Shown here: one piece after another, positions 60,907 to 64,000 of the stretch | Layout: every line of letters starts with the position of its first letter | Position numbering within the stretch: position 1 is the first letter of the stretch | NCBI GenBank assembly: GCA_014238425.1 | Contig: JABABD010000022.1 | Coordinates: forward strand, 62,001 to 126,000 | Direction of reading: 5' to 3' | Length of the DNA: 64,000 nt | Origin: Flavobacteriaceae bacterium | GTDB lineage: Bacteria; Bacteroidota; Bacteroidia; Flavobacteriales; Flavobacteriaceae | Made by a program: the position numbers and the translations under genes | The notes under the pieces: model-generated | Database searches by the model: none | What the model was told of the DNA's origin: nothing | Seen by the model: the letters and a program-made list of their open reading frames with translations, nothing else

Positions 60907-63435
60907 TTGAAACTATCTTTCACAAAAATATCACTAATTATTGTAATCATTGGGTTTTTGACCTCTTGTAACACCATAAAGAGAGTTGGTGAAAACGAGC
61001 ATTTATTAACAGATACTTCCGTTTTTGTCAATGACAAAAGGGATCTTTCAGAAACGGTAAATAGTCTGTTGTATCAAAAACGCAACAGCAAGCTTCTTGG
61101 AGTTCCTCTTAGATTACATATCTACAACCTAGCAAAAGAACAACCAGATTCGGCCTATACAAAGTGGCTAAATAAAAGGCCAAACAGAAAAAGAAGATTA
61201 AAAGGTATTTATTCTAACAAGCAAGTTGATAAATTAGGAAAATCTTATGTCGGCCTTAATAATTGGCTTAAAAAAACGGGAGAAGCTCCTGTTATTATTG
61301 ACTCAGCAAAAACACGTAAATCGAGAAACAGATTAGAAAGTTATTTTTGGCAAAATGGGTGGTTTGACGTAGAGACCTCATCCATATTAAAACCAAAAGA
61401 AAACCAAAGAGCAAGTATTGATTATTTTGTGACTACTGGCAAACCTTATCTTATTGATTCTATTTCGACAAAAATAGCGTCACCTGTTGTAGATTCTTTG
61501 TATCAGAAAATAAAGAAAAAATCACTAATTCAGCCTATAGAGCAGTTCAGAAGTGCCAATTTTGTAAATGAAAGAGATCGAATCGCCTCAGAATTACGTA
61601 ATTCAGGAGTTTATCATTTTACCCAAGATTATGTTTTTTTTGATATAGACTCCATTAGCAACGACAAGAAAGTGAATGTGGATCTTCACATACCTCACAG
61701 AATAGTAAAAACAGAAGACTCTACACGTCGAGAACCTTTTAAAATATACCATATTAAAGACGTTAATATCCTTACGGATTATTCGTATGACAACAGAAAT
61801 AAGGTAATAAAGGACTCTGTGACTTACAATGATTATAATCTTTACAGTGTTAATGGGTTAAAATATAGACCAAAAGCTCTTACAGATGCCGTATTTATTA
61901 CTCCAGGAGAAATTTACAAAGACATTGACCGAACAAGAACCTATAGGTATTTAAGTGAATTAAAAACATTTAAATACCCTAATATTGAATATATAGAAAA
62001 CGAAGCTGATACAACCCTAACTGCTAACATATTTTTAACTCCAAGAAAAAAGTATTCGTTAGGAGCGAGTTTTGATGTGACACAAAGTAATATACAGACA
62101 GTTGGGTTTTCATTTAGCGGTAATGTTCTGACAAGAAATATATTTAGAGGTGCTGAAACATTAGAATTATCGGCTATTGGATCTATTGGTGCCTCTAAAG
62201 ATCCTTCAGATTCTAAAGATCAATTTTTCGATATAAATGAATTAGGCGCAAATCTAAGATTGACCATTCCAAGATTTTTCTCTCCTTTCAACACAGATAA
62301 AATAGTTCCAAAATATATGTCTCCAAGTACGCGTATAAGTATTGGAGCTACAAGTCAAAGAAATATTGGTCTTGACAAACAGACATTATCAGGTATTTAT
62401 AACTATCGTTGGTATCCGTCAGCGGCAATTACCGATCGACTCGATCTTTTCAATGTGCAATTCGTAAAAAACTTAAATACAGATAATTATTTTGAGGTAT
62501 ACCAAAACTCTTACAGCACATTAAATACTATTGCCCAAGATATAGGTTATATTGGCGCTAATGAAACATTAGCTATTCCAGAAGGTGCTGATAACTTTTT
62601 AGTAGATGCTTTGAGTGCTACACCTCCAAATAATATTACAGCAGCTCAAATTCAATCTGTAAACAATATTAATGAACGTAAAGAACGATTAACAGAAGAC
62701 AACCTCATTTTCGCTTCTAACTTTGGTTTCACAAAGGACAAGCGTGAAAACTTATTCGATAATGATTTTTCCATTTTTAGAGCTAAGTTAGAGCTTGCAG
62801 GAAACTCGCTAACAGCCTTAACTAAACTAGCTGGGCAGAAGAAAAATGCGAATGGTAAGTATGAGGTTTTTGGTGTTGCCTTCTCTCAATATGTGAAAAC
62901 TGAATTAGATTATGTAAAACATTGGGGACTTGGTAGTAAAAGCGTTCTTGCAGTTAGAAGTTTTTTCGGTTTTGCTATTCCTTTTGGAAATTCTACAAGC
63001 ATCCCATTTTCTAGAAGTTTCTTTGCTGGTGGCACAAATGATAATCGCGCATGGACAGCATACAATCTAGGTCCAGGAACAACATCTAGCTCGAACGAAT
63101 TTAATGAAGCAAATCTTAAACTTGCCTATAATGTTGAACTTCGGTATAATCTATTTGGCAATTTTAATGGCGCTTTCTTTATTGATGCAGGCAATATTTG
63201 GAACGCCCTTGATGATGTAGAAGATTCAGATGCTATTTTTAATGATTTCTCTTCCTTAGGAGATATCGCTATTGGTGCAGGCTTTGGCTTAAGATATGAT
63301 TTTAGCTTTTTTGTGCTACGGTTTGATATAGGCTTCAAAGCGCATGACCCATCTTACAAAGATCAGAACAGATGGTTTAATGATTTTAATTTCAAGAACG
63401 CCGTTTATAACATCGGAATCAACTATCCTTTCTAA
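60907..63435 (+). CDS. tamL: TamL-type Omp85 outer-membrane lipoprotein
   Basis: An 842-residue protein starting at TTG with a lipoprotein signal (Cys21 in FLTSCN). POTRA-like repeats (about 40-380) precede a C-terminal 16-strand barrel ending in VYNIGINYPF with terminal Phe. Lipidation of an Omp85 protein is characteristic of TamL, the Bacteroidetes counterpart of TamA, which works with TamB in outer-membrane biogenesis. The L6 loop reads AGGTNDNRAWTAYNLGPG, where the usual VRGF/Y motif appears as NRAW, keeping the Arg. It is upstream of the aldolase gene. Confidence 0.9.
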   Translation: MKLSFTKISLIIVIIGFLTSCNTIKRVGENEHLLTDTSVFVNDKRDLSETVNSLLYQKRNSKLLGVPLRLHIYNLAKEQPDSAYTKWLNKRPNRKRRLKGIYSNKQVDKLGKSYVGLNNWLKKTGEAPVIIDSAKTRKSRNRLESYFWQNGWFDVETSSILKPKENQRASIDYFVTTGKPYLIDSISTKIASPVVDSLYQKIKKKSLIQPIEQFRSANFVNERDRIASELRNSGVYHFTQDYVFFDIDSISNDKKVNVDLHIPHRIVKTEDSTRREPFKIYHIKDVNILTDYSYDNRNKVIKDSVTYNDYNLYSVNGLKYRPKALTDAVFITPGEIYKDIDRTRTYRYLSELKTFKYPNIEYIENEADTTLTANIFLTPRKKYSLGASFDVTQSNIQTVGFSFSGNVLTRNIFRGAETLELSAIGSIGASKDPSDSKDQFFDINELGANLRLTIPRFFSPFNTDKIVPKYMSPSTRISIGATSQRNIGLDKQTLSGIYNYRWYPSAAITDRLDLFNVQFVKNLNTDNYFEVYQNSYSTLNTIAQDIGYIGANETLAIPEGADNFLVDALSATPPNNITAAQIQSVNNINERKERLTEDNLIFASNFGFTKDKRENLFDNDFSIFRAKLELAGNSLTALTKLAGQKKNANGKYEVFGVAFSQYVKTELDYVKHWGLGSKSVLAVRSFFGFAIPFGNSTSIPFSRSFFAGGTNDNRAWTAYNLGPGTTSSSNEFNEANLKLAYNVELRYNLFGNFNGAFFIDAGNIWNALDDVEDSDAIFNDFSSLGDIAIGAGFGLRYDFSFFVLRFDIGFKAHDPSYKDQNRWFNDFNFKNAVYNIGINYPF

Positions 63436-63523
63436 CAATCTCCGATGTACAAATTACTATAACGGTTTCGCATTTTTATCAGTAACAAAGGGCTATACAC
63501 GCGTCATTTATTCAAAATTTGAT

Positions 63524-63531
63524 TACTTTTG
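63524..63531 (+). promoter_or_regulatory. -7 promoter box for the aldolase gene
   Basis: TACTTTTG matches TAnnTTTG and ends 42 bases before the ATG at 63574. No clear -33 TTG. Confidence 0.5.
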
Positions 63532-63573
63532 ATGTCTTAGTCAACAAACTATTTTACAATAAAAACCAATCAT

Positions 63574-64000
63574 ATGAGTCATAATATCAAACCAGGAGTT
63601 GCAACAGGTTACGAAGTTCAAGAAATTTTCAAATTAGCTAAGGAAAAAGGCTTTGCCCTTCCAGCTATTAACGTTATTGGATCTAATACCATAAATGGCG
63701 TTTTAGAAACAGCAGCGACTTTAAATGCACCCGTTATTATTCAATTCTCTAATGGTGGAGCACAATTCAATGCCGGAAAAGGACTGAGTAATGAAAACCA
63801 AAAAGCGGCCATCGCTGGTTCAGTAGCTGGGGCTAAACATGTGCATTTAATGGCAGAAGCTTATGGCGTGCCTGTAATACTTCACACAGATCATTGTGCA
63901 AAAAAATTATTACCATGGATTGATGGTTTATTAGAAGCTAGCGAAGAACATTTCGAACAAACTGGAAAACCACTTTATAGTTCACACATGATTGACCTTT
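63574..64000 (+). CDS. fbaA: Class II fructose-bisphosphate aldolase, 3' end outside window
   Basis: The frame from ATG 63574 is open to the end of the window (142 codons). It begins MSHNIKPGVATGYEVQEIFKLAKEKGFALPAINVIGS and continues with VIIQFSNGGAQFNAGKGL and VPVILHTDHCAKKLLPWIDG. The last contains the zinc ligand His and the catalytic Asp of the class IIa enzyme. It cleaves fructose-1,6-bisphosphate in glycolysis, or forms it in gluconeogenesis. Together with gpmI the window holds two central carbon genes. The remaining zinc ligands lie beyond the window. Confidence 0.95.
   Translation, partial: MSHNIKPGVATGYEVQEIFKLAKEKGFALPAINVIGSNTINGVLETAATLNAPVIIQFSNGGAQFNAGKGLSNENQKAAIAGSVAGAKHVHLMAEAYGVPVILHTDHCAKKLLPWIDGLLEASEEHFEQTGKPLYSSHMIDL

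Noticed and set aside
1-64000. tRNA, rRNA, CRISPR array, insertion sequence or prophage genes
   Set aside because: I looked for cloverleaf-like GC-rich segments, regular repeats with spacers, and transposase, integrase or phage motifs, and saw none.

Overview
The window comes from a low-GC marine or host-associated member of the Bacteroidetes, most likely family Flavobacteriaceae. The evidence is a complete six-subunit Na+-translocating NADH:quinone reductase operon, the type IX secretion protein PorT and a protein with a type IX sorting tail, a TamL-type outer-membrane lipoprotein, FecI/FecR/TonB-receptor signalling, several Bacteroidetes-restricted DUF families, and the Bacteroidetes promoter box TAnnTTTG in front of many genes. 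No tRNA, rRNA, CRISPR array or insertion sequence was seen. Several genes start at GTG or TTG.

Layout. 1-14.8 kb is mostly ordinary metabolism and proteolysis: the end of an ACMSD-like decarboxylase with an O-methyltransferase, TatA, a periplasmic M1 peptidase with a DUF6702-like protein and two CarboxypepD_reg-like paralogs, a run of peptidases and small enzymes (PepE, GNAT, M15, M48), then gpmI, a thioredoxin-like lipoprotein, a HAD phosphatase, map, a cupin and a methyltransferase. 14.8-30.5 kb is an accessory region rich in paralogs and in decay. It has three membrane-anchored AraC-type regulators and one LytTR regulator. It has eight exported proteins, all on the minus strand: three of the EreA/ChaN/TIKI-like hydrolase superfamily, an HExxH lipoprotein, an exported Rossmann epimerase-like protein, a BNR-propeller protein, a PDZ-alpha/beta hydrolase and a single-pass membrane protein. 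Three genes here are broken by a nonsense codon or frameshift. Four copies of an inverted repeat, TGTCTCA-N9/10-TGAGACA, lie 42-77 bases upstream of start codons of two regulators, an outer-membrane protein and an EreA-like gene. This looks like an undescribed small regulon and is the main finding.

30.5-44.8 kb holds ApbE (which flavinylates NqrB and NqrC) and a small partner gene, then a DUF4846 gene, a FecI-type sigma factor, a FecR anti-sigma factor and a TonB receptor, then nqrF-E-D-C-B-A on the minus strand. The sigma/receptor block appears to sit between parts of an nqr-apbE module. 44.8-64 kb is core-like: DUF5103, ApaG, a DUF6695/NRDE pair, pruA, a secreted lipase-like protein, rsmG, a fatty acid desaturase, an aminotransferase, two very small overlapping genes, trkA-trkH, ubiE-porT, a SpoU methyltransferase, tamL and the start of a class II fructose-bisphosphate aldolase.

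All functional calls come from reading motifs and recalling families. No database search was run.
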